A stretch of 64,000 nucleotides of DNA from Phallusia mammillata. Lineage: Eukaryota > Chordata > Ascidiacea > Phlebobranchia > Ascidiidae. The notes below the pieces were generated by a model, which did not search any database, was not told the DNA's origin, and was given only the letters and a program-made list of their open reading frames with translations. The position numbers and the translations under genes were made by a program. Numbering within the stretch: the first letter of the stretch is position 1; the number at the start of each line of letters is the position of its first letter. Location of the stretch: NCBI GenBank assembly GCA_003260075.1, contig QLIY01000393.1, positions 58,225-122,224 of the forward strand. Reading direction: 5' to 3'. This document shows, piece by piece, positions 1 to 12,500 of the stretch.

Positions 1-672
1 GTGTACTGTTTACATAGCAACCGGATTATCGCATAATCCGGTTAATCGCATCAAATACCCTTGGCAAATCGATGATGCGATTAACCGGATTCGTCTGTAC
101 TAGCAACTGGCGTACGAATCTGACTTGCAACATTACAGTGCGCAACGCAAGAGATTTAGGTCCAACTTCATTTTGCTTTAATTCAAGATAACAGGAAGTA
201 AATTTACTGTAACAGGTGAAGCATAAAAACACACAAAACACATTGCAATGCTCACCAGAAATTCAAGTTTCTGGTGCGGGTCAAATAAGGTCGTCAACAG
301 TTTAAACATATTAGCAGTAAACTTCCTACGCAAGGAAGAGTATATTTTCGTTAGTTTCGTATATTCGTTAGTCGTTACTCATGATAACTTTACGCGGTCA
401 GTGCCAAGAGTACACATACAAATTGCGCCACCATAGATTCAAAGTGATAAAGTGTTTGTAGCGCCAATAGCAAAGCCAGGACGATATTCCTGGTGTCTTA
501 CACTTTGTCACAATGTCTTTGTCAAATCAAAAAAAAAGTTTGTATGAAAAAAAAACATTACAAAAGTTTTCATGGAAAAAAAAACAATAGTAAATGTTAT
601 ATTTTCATATGAGGCGAAGTTAAATTAAAAAATGTTGACGGGACTTGTTTGGTTAACCAACTCGGTTTTAAC
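1..672. other. Upstream of the first visible gene A exon
   Basis: No counterpart of the gene B first exons was found here. Only the hairpins at 21-90 and A-rich tracts (530-600) stand out. Confidence 0.4.
21..90. repeat. Overlapping hairpins
   Basis: CCGGATTAT (21-29) and ATAATCCGG (33-41) form a perfect hairpin with a 3-nt loop. ATCCGGTTAATCGCATCA (36-53) is perfectly inverted at 73-90. The two stems share bases 36-41 and so exclude each other. Origin unknown, perhaps a transposon end cut by the window edge. Confidence 0.8.
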
Positions 673-3505
673 AGGGCGAGAAAAATCAAAGCCAGTTAAG
701 AAACGCACCACCCGAAGATCTTCGAGTGATGACAGCGATGATGTAAATGACGTCGACAGCTGGTTTGAACTTTTGAAGCGAAACAATACGTTGTTTCATA
801 AAACCGGGAATAGGTTGGTTTTTTGAAAGGCAACAAAGTAATATGTCATTTATATACGCAAAAAGATTCTGTGCTTACAAACAAATCTTTTTACAATTAA
901 TCTATCAACTAGATTGCAAGCAAACATATCGTTCTTTAAACTAGAATGTTACAAACTGTATAAACGGATACATGCAACTGGCGATAATACATACGGTCAG
1001 TAGTGTGGTGAAATACACAGCAGGAAATTAAATGCTCTAGTTCTTATCTTTCAACAAAAACATAAATAAATAGTCAATAACGGTTATTTGCATTGATGGC
1101 ATTACTAAATCAACCTATTAAAAGCATTAGGTTTTTGTAATTAACCGGCCAATGTATTGTAGGTGTGTACTTTTACAAATATCTCCTGCCGAAACAACAG
1201 ATGATTCAATTCGAGCGTATTTTGAAGAAGAGAAATCAGTAAATATTGAACATATTTATCACTTTCCTGATGGGATCTTGCTTGTGTTGGACAGTGAAGA
1301 GGGTAGGAATGTATTATGTGTTTATCACATAACTGCCCCAATTGTTTTCAAAGTTAAAAGGGCTGATGTTGTGGTGTCATCCAATTGTATGGTGAATTTG
1401 TCTGTTAGATATTGGTGACATTCTGTTTGGAAACAGCATCAATATTGACGATAATCAAATAAAAGTGGTTGTCAAAACCATACCGAAGATGTATAAGGAT
1501 CGTTTGTTGTTGGAGGTAATATTTGTTTAGGAGGATGGGGGAGACTTATGACAACTAATAAAATAAATCATGTCAGGGATCGTTTGACGGTCCTGACGAC
1601 GTGAAAGCCTTGCTTGAATGTTGTGAAATCGAAGATGAGGTCGGCAACGAAATAAGAACTCTCAAAAGCTCAAAGTTTCTTGTTGAGTTCGACGTCGATG
1701 TGGGTAAGAACTGATGCAAAAGCAAAAATAAAAAATCAGGTGGAAGTAAGTTATAAGGTATATTTTAATACCGGTATACGTACTGCAACAAAGTGGGATG
1801 GTCTTTAATCTGCGATAAAAAAAACGAATAATATGGCCATAGAAAGATCTTGATTTATAATGGCGTGCTTCCTAAAGAAACTGTAACGTTGTGGTTTCTT
1901 GACAGATATTGAAGGTATTCTAAAGGAAATTGAAACTTGTAATTTGCAAGAGTTTAATCCAAAGGTAGGCTTATCAAATTATTACTTTTTTGTTGGTTGG
2001 GTTTTTAAAGCTTTTATGTTATTTATGATTTGTAGGCTTTTCGGGTTTGTCGCATTGACTGTGTAAAAGTGACCAACCTGGCAAAAAGCGTAAAAAATGA
2101 CGCAATTAAGTTGGCTTTTATGAACAAGAAAAATGGTGGTGGAAAAGTGACGAAAGTTGAACGAGAAGGAAAAAGTACTGAGGCACTCGTTTATTTCGCC
2201 GATTATCAAGGTTTGAAGCAGATCATAATTAAAATTTCACAAACATTAATGGCCAGGATTAATATTAACCAATGAATTTTATCTTTCCTCGTTTGCTAGC
2301 TAATAGAACCTGTAACGACCGCTAGGTGGTAGTCTGGCCCCGCGCCGTTCGTCACATTAGATAAACCCTTTTAGTACAGTGCACGATAAATAGATTACAG
2401 TTTAGTAAAGAATACAGTGCACGATAAACTCTTTTTGAAAACACGCCCGTCCAACGAGACGATCCACTCTTACACATCCAAAAGATAACCACGACGACAA
2501 CGTGAATAGCAAAGGCAACGGCGTTTCTGTAAACCACAAAATAACATACATAAGCCGTACACATATACATTATGAAGTCATAGCGACAACTGCACATTCA
2601 GCAGTTAGAGCAGTGCACATAGGGACGAATTAAATCCACATTAATCGGTCACATTTTATACTAAAATGGCTTTAAATTACTTCATAAAGATTAGCTACAG
2701 TCTGAGTACACATTAATCAAAAATTAAATGAGAAGATACAACTGTTGGGTAACTAGGACGGTAATATGGCTATAAGCGGCTAGCTTGAGGTTCCACAACT
2801 GACGATACAAGATGTTCATCATTGTGGTTAGTATTATGAAGTTTGCTACAAAAAACACACACAAAGATAATAGCTAAATTTACTCATTCAACTGCAATAC
2901 GCACAAACGCAGTTCACACAAACGTAGCGTTCAATAATTGAAGGAGGCATGCTCTCTCGAGAATGAATTTCTTACCACGCCACGAATCAAGGAAAACTTA
3001 AACTTAAAATCAACCAAGCGGAAAAGTATTTCTCGTTTTTAAAAAACAGTATTTATTTTACTTGCTTACAAAATAATTAATTCTAAATTTTTAAAACACA
3101 AAACTTAAAGGCTAAAATCTGAATAATGGAAAAAATTCATTCTATTTCTCAATTTCAATTTTGTGCGAAATGTATAGATGTCATGTTAATTATATCTGAG
3201 TCAGATTTGTTGTTATTAATATTTATATGTGCCACAATCATATGTTGAGATACAAACGTCTGGATTTCATTTTATTTTTTTTATTTTGCGTCTTACAGAC
3301 GCTGAACGGATCGTGGATCGGGCTGAAGAAAACGAGTTGCTGGTCGCGAAAAAAGCGGTGGACGTTTCACTTTATTTCCAAAACATGAGTGAAGAAAGTG
3401 AAATCAGCGACAGCAGCGAAGAATCAAGCGAAGAAGAGAAATATGTTCCCGTCACTAAACCAGCAAAAAAGACCCAAAAACCAGTCAAGCGAACACAAAA
3501 AGGCC
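673..3505 (+). CDS. Gene A RRM-like exons and acidic linker
   Basis: Exons read: 673-813, 1163-1302, 1409-1515, 1577-1703, 1906-1964, 2036-2210 and 3299-3505. The first exon encodes a basic/Ser/Asp stretch ending WFELLKRN..LFHKTGNR. The next two make an RRM-like beta-alpha-beta fold (CVLLQISPAETTDDSIRAYF, then IKVVVKTIPKMYKDRLL). 1577-1703 resembles another alpha/beta module. 2036-2210 plus the start of 3299-3505 make a clearer RRM: VKVTNL, a GGGKVTKV turn, ALVYFADYQDAERIVDRA, then DVSLYFQ, as in the N-terminal RRMs of PARP10/PARP14. It ends in an acidic linker (MSEESEISDSSEESSEEEKY) followed by a Lys/Pro-rich stretch. RRMs of this family are thought to bind RNA or partner proteins. The RRM call rests on pattern, not on a profile search. 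Confidence 0.7.
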
Positions 3506-6500
3506 GTAAGTGTCCTCAGGCGCACAAACTTAACCCACTGTTTTGTATACTTTTTGAAATTAGTTTTATTCCGTCCAGTTGCATTATAGGCTAAAAACTT
3601 TTCCATTGCTATATGCTATTTTCTGTCACTAAAAGAAATATTTGCCTTAATTCTAGGTACACCGGTGCAGGAATTTGAAATTGCCCCTCCCGTTGATGTA
3701 GATATCATTTTATTTGTTCGAAAATCAAAAGACGGATTCGAATCATTACTCCGGGATCTTACGGGTATTGCGGAACTTGAAAGAACTGAAAAATCTTCCG
3801 CAAATGGAATGGATTTTAAATTTTGCTTTAAACCCTTTATCGAGGTAAGATAAACAGGAATTCACGACTGGAATTAACCCTGCAGCGTTCATGCAGACCA
3901 GCGATCATGGCACACTCCCATGTGAACTAGCTATTGAAGGCGTCATTCGTCATACCGAATCAGCATGACACCAAGCAGTTTTAGTATGACGCCATCAATA
4001 GAATTGGCATACTATGATCTATATCTAAAGACCCCTGAGTATTTCTATTAAAGTAATGTTAAAAAAGCCGCTTGTGAAATGATGGCCTTAACATTTGATT
4101 TAGATAACGAAAACGCCCAAAAACTCGTGATGTAAAGCATTTTGTAGTGAACTGTGCTTTTCGTTATTTAGGATTTAGACGACGACTTAAAGTATAATCA
4201 ACAAAAGTTCGAGGATAAATGCAAAAATGTAATGAACGCATTTTTCAACCAATTTTCTTGCAAATCGGCTAGTTACGAACCAACTAACCTAATAAATCTT
4301 CGACGCTCAATGTTATGGAATGAAGAACACGATTATCTCAAAGTCGAAGTGGAGAGCAAAAAAGTGGTTGAAGTCTTCGTCAGGTATGAACACATTAGTA
4401 CTATATTACACAAAATTATAGGTTTTGCTATTAAGTTTCGGTACAACACGCTTTTAATTGACCCCAGCGTATTAGATGTGTGTCATTCTTTCTCAACAAA
4501 GCAAAATTGTTGGGTTATTGTCTCTTAAATGAACGTTTTGCACATACAAGTGGCAATCGCCTGCCCGTAGCATGCCCTTGTTTCCATAAAAGGGTACCAA
4601 TAATTAAACAAGTACACGAGATTGGTGTCCTAAGCAGAATCAGAAATACAATTTTGGAAACGTGACATGCAATTTTAATTATTTGAATTACTATAGTATA
4701 CAGGCCTATTGGTTTAATCTGCAAATGGTTTGTTTGGTCGAACACCGAGTATCTCACGTTAATGTTTGGAGCATTGTGACATCACAAACTTTCTCAATTC
4801 CACACTAGTTTTACAGTATTTCAATTCCAAGCTCTCTTACGTCACCAGCGGTGTAGTAGGCTGTGCAGGCCAAGATGTACGCTTTTTCCACCATCTATGA
4901 TGCATTAAAAAACAGTTGGTTTTGTTATTGGAGATCCTTTCGAACACTATAGTTTCGTATGTTAGCAGGACATAAACATGCAAATTTAAGTCTCGGGTCA
5001 GTTCATGTAACTGCTCGGCCTAGTACCTAGCATTAAAAACAGAAATGACTTGCATTAATTTGCGTTTTATCTAACTGTCATTTCATAAACTTTGTTTTTA
5101 CTACGTTTCTTTTTTCTGTATTGGCAAAGATGGAGTCTGACGTCACCAGGTCAAGTGAAAGTAACCGGGACCAGACATGACGTCACAGCTGTTTTGGATT
5201 ACCTCAAAGTAAAGTGTGACATCATTGAAGGAAACATGTCATTTCAAATACAACACTTTCGGTTGGTGCTGTTATTGTTATTATGTTTTTCTTCCGGAAG
5301 TTTGTCCGACTCGTTTGTAGTGTTTAACCCTGTAGCCCCAACAGAGGTGTCGATTTTTTTTGTTTTACTCTGTTTTGCCACTATTTACCACCTTTTTTCC
5401 TTTGAAATTGAACATTAAATAGGACAAACTTTAAACATTGTCGGAATTCAATCAGATTTGTATAGTTTGTATTTTTAATAGCATAATTATTTAAGCCTAC
5501 TGATCACTGTGTTTTACTGTGCAACACCAAACCAGGTTATAGTGTATGTGCAATGGCAAAATGTGCTGAGCCACACTTCTAGTTTCAAATTGTTTGTTAG
5601 CAGTGTCAACTGACTATTCATTTAAATAGCCTATGTGTTTGTTAAAGTGCTTTGCGTGAATGCAACATTATTAATGGAATTGAAAAGAAACTGCAAAACG
5701 ATGTTGAAATAAAGACGATGGAGGAAAAGAAAGGCGGAAGTGGAAAAGTAATATTCAAGGGACCCAGGATACTGGTGGAAGAGGCCAAAGCGAAAATGCA
5801 CGCAGCAGTTTTGGTACAAAACGCCATTTTCTGTTGATTGGTTTTGTTGTTTTGTTTGAACAAACAGATTAGGATTGGTTTGAACTTCAAGTTCTATTTT
5901 CACCACCATACAGATCTTTCTATTGGATAAAATTACGGTTTACGTAAAACCAAATAAATTTTATTGTAGCCTTACAAGGTACCTGCTGGTAATAATGGTC
6001 CACTTATGAAATATTCCCTGCAATTAAACACTAGTATACCAAACGCACAGGGATTTTAAAATCAAAAATAGACTTTCTCACAGCACATTAAAATACAAGC
6101 AATCGTTCTTAACTCATACCTTTCGATACCTTAACACGCTTTTGATACCACGATCTTGAAGATAATACGTTCTTTACTTACCTTATTAGGAGTTAACAAC
6201 ACGTTCCATACCAAACCTTGGAAGTCGGTCAGAGTTTCTTTTATCAGCTCTGAAAAACGATGAACATGAACTACAGGAAGGAATGGTTGATGTACGACAA
6301 ATTATTCAATCTCAGTTTGACACTGACAAAATATATGGTTAGTTTACCTAGATTTCTGATAATGCTTTGTTTCTGAGTTTGCTTTAGACTCGGATCAAAG
6401 AAAATAGATAAAGTATAGACCTATGGAAGAAAAAAATACCCACGGTTTTCGTATGGTCTTGTGGTTAACAAATGCAATTTGAAAGTGCTTCAAAATTTAA

Positions 6501-9500
6501 ACTATGTTATGCAAAATTAATAACTTCCCGTCGAACCACATATTTGAGTTTATTTGTCTGTTAAAACTTACAAACTTAAAATGGTAGACCTTATTTCACT
6601 TTTCAAATACAATTTTAACTTCTAAATAACTTTGCGTCTTATACTAATTGCAGCGTCACTCCAGTTAAAGCAAGACGAGGTTTGCTTGAAGTATTGTGAA
6701 GTTTCTGAACTGGAAAAGGCACAGAACGCCTTGACTGAAATTATTGAACAGAAGACGATTGAAGTAACCGAGGGATTTCACGAAGTCGTCAGAACACCTG
6801 AATGGAAACGATTGAAACAAAACCTTACCAATTCTGGAAGCGTTCAAATATACGTCAATGTAAGTGTATGTGGGTTTAAGCTGTTTTTCATTTTTTGGAA
6901 ATAACAGCGCAAACTCCCCGAAGTTCTTGGTGCAACTTCATTGTAATGTTTGGGTTAGTTTTTTTGCCCAATCCCGACAACCTATTGTCGGTTGTAAGTT
7001 ATTACAAAAACAGAAGATGCAATTTCAAATGTTCCAAATTTTTTTTTCGAATAAGTAGATATAATACAACATAGTGCATGGTGCTATATAGCTCGCTTCG
7101 TCCATCAAACATACGAAAGGCCCAAAGTAGAACAAGTTTAAAAAAAGTAAACTAAAGTAATGTTAAACAATGAACATTTGACGACATATTTGCAGAACCC
7201 GAAGTCAAGTATTGACGTGGTCGGACTTACATATGCATTTCGCAAGGCATTTCAACAAGTGAGGGATTACGTCGAAGAAAATGTTATTGTGACAAAAACG
7301 TTTGAGGAGAGATCGTTCGTTGTCAAATACTTTAAGAAATATATTAAATCGCGCAAAGATTTCAACAAAAACTCGAAGAACGTGAAATTGGATTACAACA
7401 CGGGCAAAGATAATCCACATGTGACTGTAAAGGGAAAAAAGGGGCCTGTTTCGCATGGTAAGAAAGTATTGAATTATAGTCATTTAAACTCATTTTACAT
7501 GCTAGGTTTACCACTTCGAAGTAAACATAGTTCGTCCATAATATGGATTTTTTGTTTAGAGGTACTAAGTAAAATTAAAGCGCCTTGCTTCGGGAATAAA
7601 TGTGAATTGTTTAAAAGTTTTGATGAAATAGTGTTTAGGCAAAAGCCACCCATCTAGGTTGTTTTGTTTCTTTCTCCAATCTCCCCGGATTAAGGTCACC
7701 GTCCCCAGTTTTTGACAAAACGTGTATTTTGTAATAATCACTCAGGCTATATTTTCATCCAAAGCAGTTGTAGTTTACTTATTGCAGTAATGCACAGTTT
7801 AACTTCGTTTCCCTCTTGATTGCAGTGTTAGCATGGCTTGACGAAATCAGCAGTGATCTTTGCATCAGAAAACGTGACTTTAACGAACCAGGAATGCCGA
7901 AATATTTCGAAAGCAAAAAAGGAGAAGATCAGATTGAAACCATATCACAAAAGAATCAATGCATCGGTGGGGGGGGGGCATAGACGTTGAACGAAGGACG
8001 CCTTTAGCAAGAGGACCGGTAACAAATTCTCCACAAACATAATGAACGAACTGTGTTGACATTAATCTTTGCAAACTTGTTTTTAATGAGCTAGTTTTTT
8101 GGCGGTATTCCTAATTATTTTTTAGTCTATCTTTAGTAATATTTTTAAACATGGTTTGTTAAAACAAAGTTTTCAATACAGTGGAAATTATGATAATAGC
8201 AAAACATTTAATAGATTCCTCAGGCGAGGTCCACAGTGTCCGTAAGGATCCCAGATTCAAACATTAATCTCAAGTTATTGGTTTGTGACATCACCACTGT
8301 GAACTATGACGCAATCGTGAATACATCCAACGAACAACTTGAACTAAGGCACGGGGGAGTTTCTGGAGCTATTCTTCGTAAAGGTTTGTCCTTGATGTTG
8401 TTTATTGACGAATCTGGTAGAGCTACTAACACGGTGCCTCCTGGGTGATCCAAAAGTGCTTAATTTTCGATAAAGTGGCGTAAAGAGCTGAATTATTTAT
8501 TTAGCGACTAAAGAGGGTTGGTTTAGGATGCAAATGTTTAAAAATTTTACATTAGTAACTAATTTTTTGGGTCAGTTTTATTGAATTTTAAATGCTAATA
8601 CCTTACCCCGACCCTAATAGCCCTAACCGTTAGCATTTTTTGAGATATACCGTTTTAAAAATTAGGCACTTTTGGATCACCCAGGAGGCACCGTGTTAGT
8701 AGCTCTACCGACGAATCTTGTGGACTTTTGTCACTTGACATTTTTGGTCATTTTGTTAGGTGGACAAAATATACAGGCGGAGATGAACCAGCAACTAAAA
8801 CGAAATGGCGGCAAACTGGAAACAGGGCAAGCTGTTAGTACTGGAGCAGGATCGTTTCCATTTAAACGGATCATTCACACCGTTGGACCTACGTAAGAAG
8901 TCTGTGTAATTGTAAATACAAAAAATAAACATGGCCACAATGATATTTTTTAAATCGTTTGAATTGACTAATTGACATATTTTCATTGTTAATTAATAAG
9001 TGAAAACAAGTAAAACCAGAGGTACGTTCCTCAATACGTTAAAACAATATGCAGATGGAGCCAGGGAAATTTTACCTCCTGCCAACAAGATTTGCGCAAA
9101 TGTGTGAGAAATTGTCTGAAGGAGGCAACAAAACACAATTTGTCATCCATTGCTATTCCCGCAATCAGTTGTGGCGTTTTTGGTGGAAAAGCTGCCATTT
9201 GTGTTCCAATCATCGTTAAAGCGATTGTTGAATTTGCAACCAATAACGAAGATGGCTGCCTTAGAGAGGTAATTAATATAATAATGATAAATAAAGATGA
9301 TACTTTTTAAACTTTTTAAAACGAGACTTTTTGTTTTTTTGAAGATTGGCCTGGTGGAGATGTCAGAAGAAGAAATTAAAGCAGAATTCAAAAAATCTGT
9401 TTCGTTGCTGAGAAACGACGGAGATATTCCTTCTCCGGTACCTGTTCGACGGGTATGATACCTAATATGTAATTCTGTAGTAAAACATTTTGACTTTTAC

Positions 9501-12500
9501 CTAACATTTTACCTATTGCTCTTTACTTTTTAATCCAACTATTCAGTGTTTTTTAAAGGTGTTTTTTTTAAGGTAAATTTCTCCAGCGGTTTCCCAAAAA
9601 GCAAATATGGCTATTTTTTGGTATTTAAATGAAACACTTGCGGTCTCTTAAAACTATTTAAAATGACCCAAACGCGCCTGACCCATATACAGACATAAAA
9701 AAACTTGATCGGGATTCTTCCCCGGGTGAGTCCTGGGTTCGAACCCCGTGAAAATAAAAAACCTTAAAAAAAACCCTTAAAAAACCCTGCAACTATTGCT
9801 AGTTTAACATAAAGCGGGTATTTGGAGGTAGCAAAGTTAAACAACTGAAACATATCAGTATTTTTTGGTTCTGATCGTGGCATGACTCCAACTTTAGTTA
9901 CAAAATACATCTTTAAATTAGATCGTTTAAAAAACCCAAGTTTATTACAAAAAAACATAAAATGTCCACGTCTGGAAGTAAGAGAAATGTATTATTCAGA
10001 AGTGATTAAATTTGTTTTGTTTGCATATTTTCAACGTAGGGCCAACCTCAAGAAGGGAGTAAAAGAGAAAGTCGGTTAAAACTTAATGTAGTAATGGGAA
10101 ACATTTCAACACATGAGGTAAGCATATTCACAAACTTTTCCAACAACAATTTGCTTTTTAGTTTATTTGTGTTATTAAATATAATTAGTTCAAACGTAAT
10201 TTACTAAAAAAATACTGAGGTCGATTTTTTACAAAAAAAATATGTGCATACTGACGTTGTTGTACCCGGTAAACCCATTTACACATCCGTCAAACCAAAT
10301 CAAAATTTTACTTGTTTTTGTTTTATTTGTGTAATGACATCAAAGCCGTCGTTTCAAATACCGTTCTTTACGCAGACTGACGTTGTTGTGACATCAACAA
10401 CACCGCAAAATTTGGCATGTTGCAACGGATCAGCGATATCAAAAGCTCTACTGAAGCAAGCTGGAAGTGGCCTACAGGTATTGCTAAAAAACTATTTTAT
10501 GGCTTGCGTACTAGATGTGTTTTTTTATTGAAACTTGAACTCAAAAATATTTGCTCGCCTCATTAAAACAACTGTTTTAACTTCGGGGAGCAGTGTTTCA
10601 ATTTGACAATAATAGTTGTGTATATGTCAAAGCAACTTTTGATTTTTAGGCGGCTTGTCATGCAGCAAGTCACCCGGAACTCAACATAGGTGATGTCGTA
10701 ACGACCCCTGGATTTAACCTTCCTTGTCTGAAGGTGTATCACGTGATGTTATCCAACTACAATCCCTACAATGGCCTGACAATTTTAAAGAAGGCGATTT
10801 TGAAATGTCTTGATATGGCGGAAAGGGGGGGGGGGCCTCCCTTGTCAGAAGGTGTATCACGTGATGTTGTCCGACTACAATCCTTACAATGGCCTGATAA
10901 TTTTGAAGAAGGCGATTTTAAAATGTCTTGATATGGCCGAACAATCTGGACATTCTTCAATTGCATTTCCCGCATTGGGTGCAAGAGGTTTCTCTTTTCC
11001 ACCAAATGAGGTTGTAAAGCTTTTGGATGACGCAGTGCAAAGTCACGATGGCACCAATCTGCAAAATATCGATTTGATTGTTTTCAACAGCGACAACAAT
11101 ACTCTGAAGGTAAACAAGACTGTGTTTTCATTTCCCTTATGGTAAAATTTTACCCAACGTTTTTTTTAAACACTTTACTCTAACATCGACTATATTTGTA
11201 AGCAATCCCTCTGTGATCGTTTCATGTCATGATGATTTCATGATGATTAGACCAGCGAAATATCCGGTCAAAAGTTGATTCATAAATTAATTTGCGCATA
11301 TTATTCACACTTACTACAAACATACTGGCAACAATATAAATGACAAGAATCACAAATCCAGCCCTTTTCGAAAAGTTTCACATAAATTAAACACACCCCA
11401 AAACGTCCCCTTTACGGCTGGGTGATAACAGGGAGTCGTTGTCTTAAAGTCAGTTGCCTTTCAATCTGTATGTAGCTACGTAATCATCAATTGTGAAGTA
11501 ACAAGGGTTGAGATTTATTTTTCGGAATTTGTTTCCTCAAGTTGCAAGTTGAGCTAAATTTCATTTTTTTAACCAGTCAAGCGATGAACGGGACTAAGTA
11601 AGAGAAAAAAGCTCGTAATCTGAGTAAGACCAAATGAAAAGTATAAATTAAATACCAAAACAACAAATTTCTAACTTGCAAATGTGTTCATTTAATTTTC
11701 GGTGTGCACAAGGCAAAATCATCCCAACATGTATGCAAAACAATACAACGTATTTTATTTAGGCGTTACAAGATGAACTAGCAGTTTATCCATCCCAACC
11801 ACAACCAACACCAATCCCAGCTCCAGTTGCTGCACGAAATAATGTTCAAGTAGTTGTTAAGCAAGGTGATATCACAGCAACTACCAGCAAAGCGATTGTA
11901 AACTCGACAAATCAATTCAATCTATCAGGTTTGTTTATTTCCGATTACGATGGTTTTAAAATGTCTTAAAGTTTTTAGAGTTCGTAAAAACTATTTTTGT
12001 AGCTATTTAAAGATGCTAATTTTATAACTAATATTTTAAAGTTAATTTTTTTTTGTATATTTCAACAGCAATGTTTTTTGTTTAGGTGCTGTTGGAAAGG
12101 CCCTAGTTGCAAAAGCTGGTCAGGGCATTGTTCAGGAATGTGCTAATCCAACGATTTCTCAAACTCCCAACCTTCGAGTAACAAGTGGTGGAAATCTGTG
12201 TCAATACATTATTCATCTCAATACACCTAAAAACACCAATCAACTTGAGAACGTATTAGTGGAATGTTTTCGTGAAGCTGATCGTCTTGGAATAAAGGAC
12301 TTGGCGATTCCCCCCGTTGGAACAGGTAATTGGGTAATTGCATTATATTAGGCAAAGTATATTTCTATCAACCAAACCATATTCCTATACGCAAATCTAC
12401 GGTTTAATTTATAATGATCTACCAGTTATGGGTCGACTTTTCTGTGGGTTTTGCATTTTTCGCGGCGCATCACAAAATGTTTTACTAGGTTGTCCCTTAA

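Noticed and set aside
7969..7978. Frameshift inactivating gene A
   Set aside because: The frame change is produced by the placeholder run; the exons on both sides are intact.
10717..10943. Tandem duplication of a macrodomain 2 segment in gene A
   Set aside because: It flanks a G-run placeholder, and gene B has one copy.
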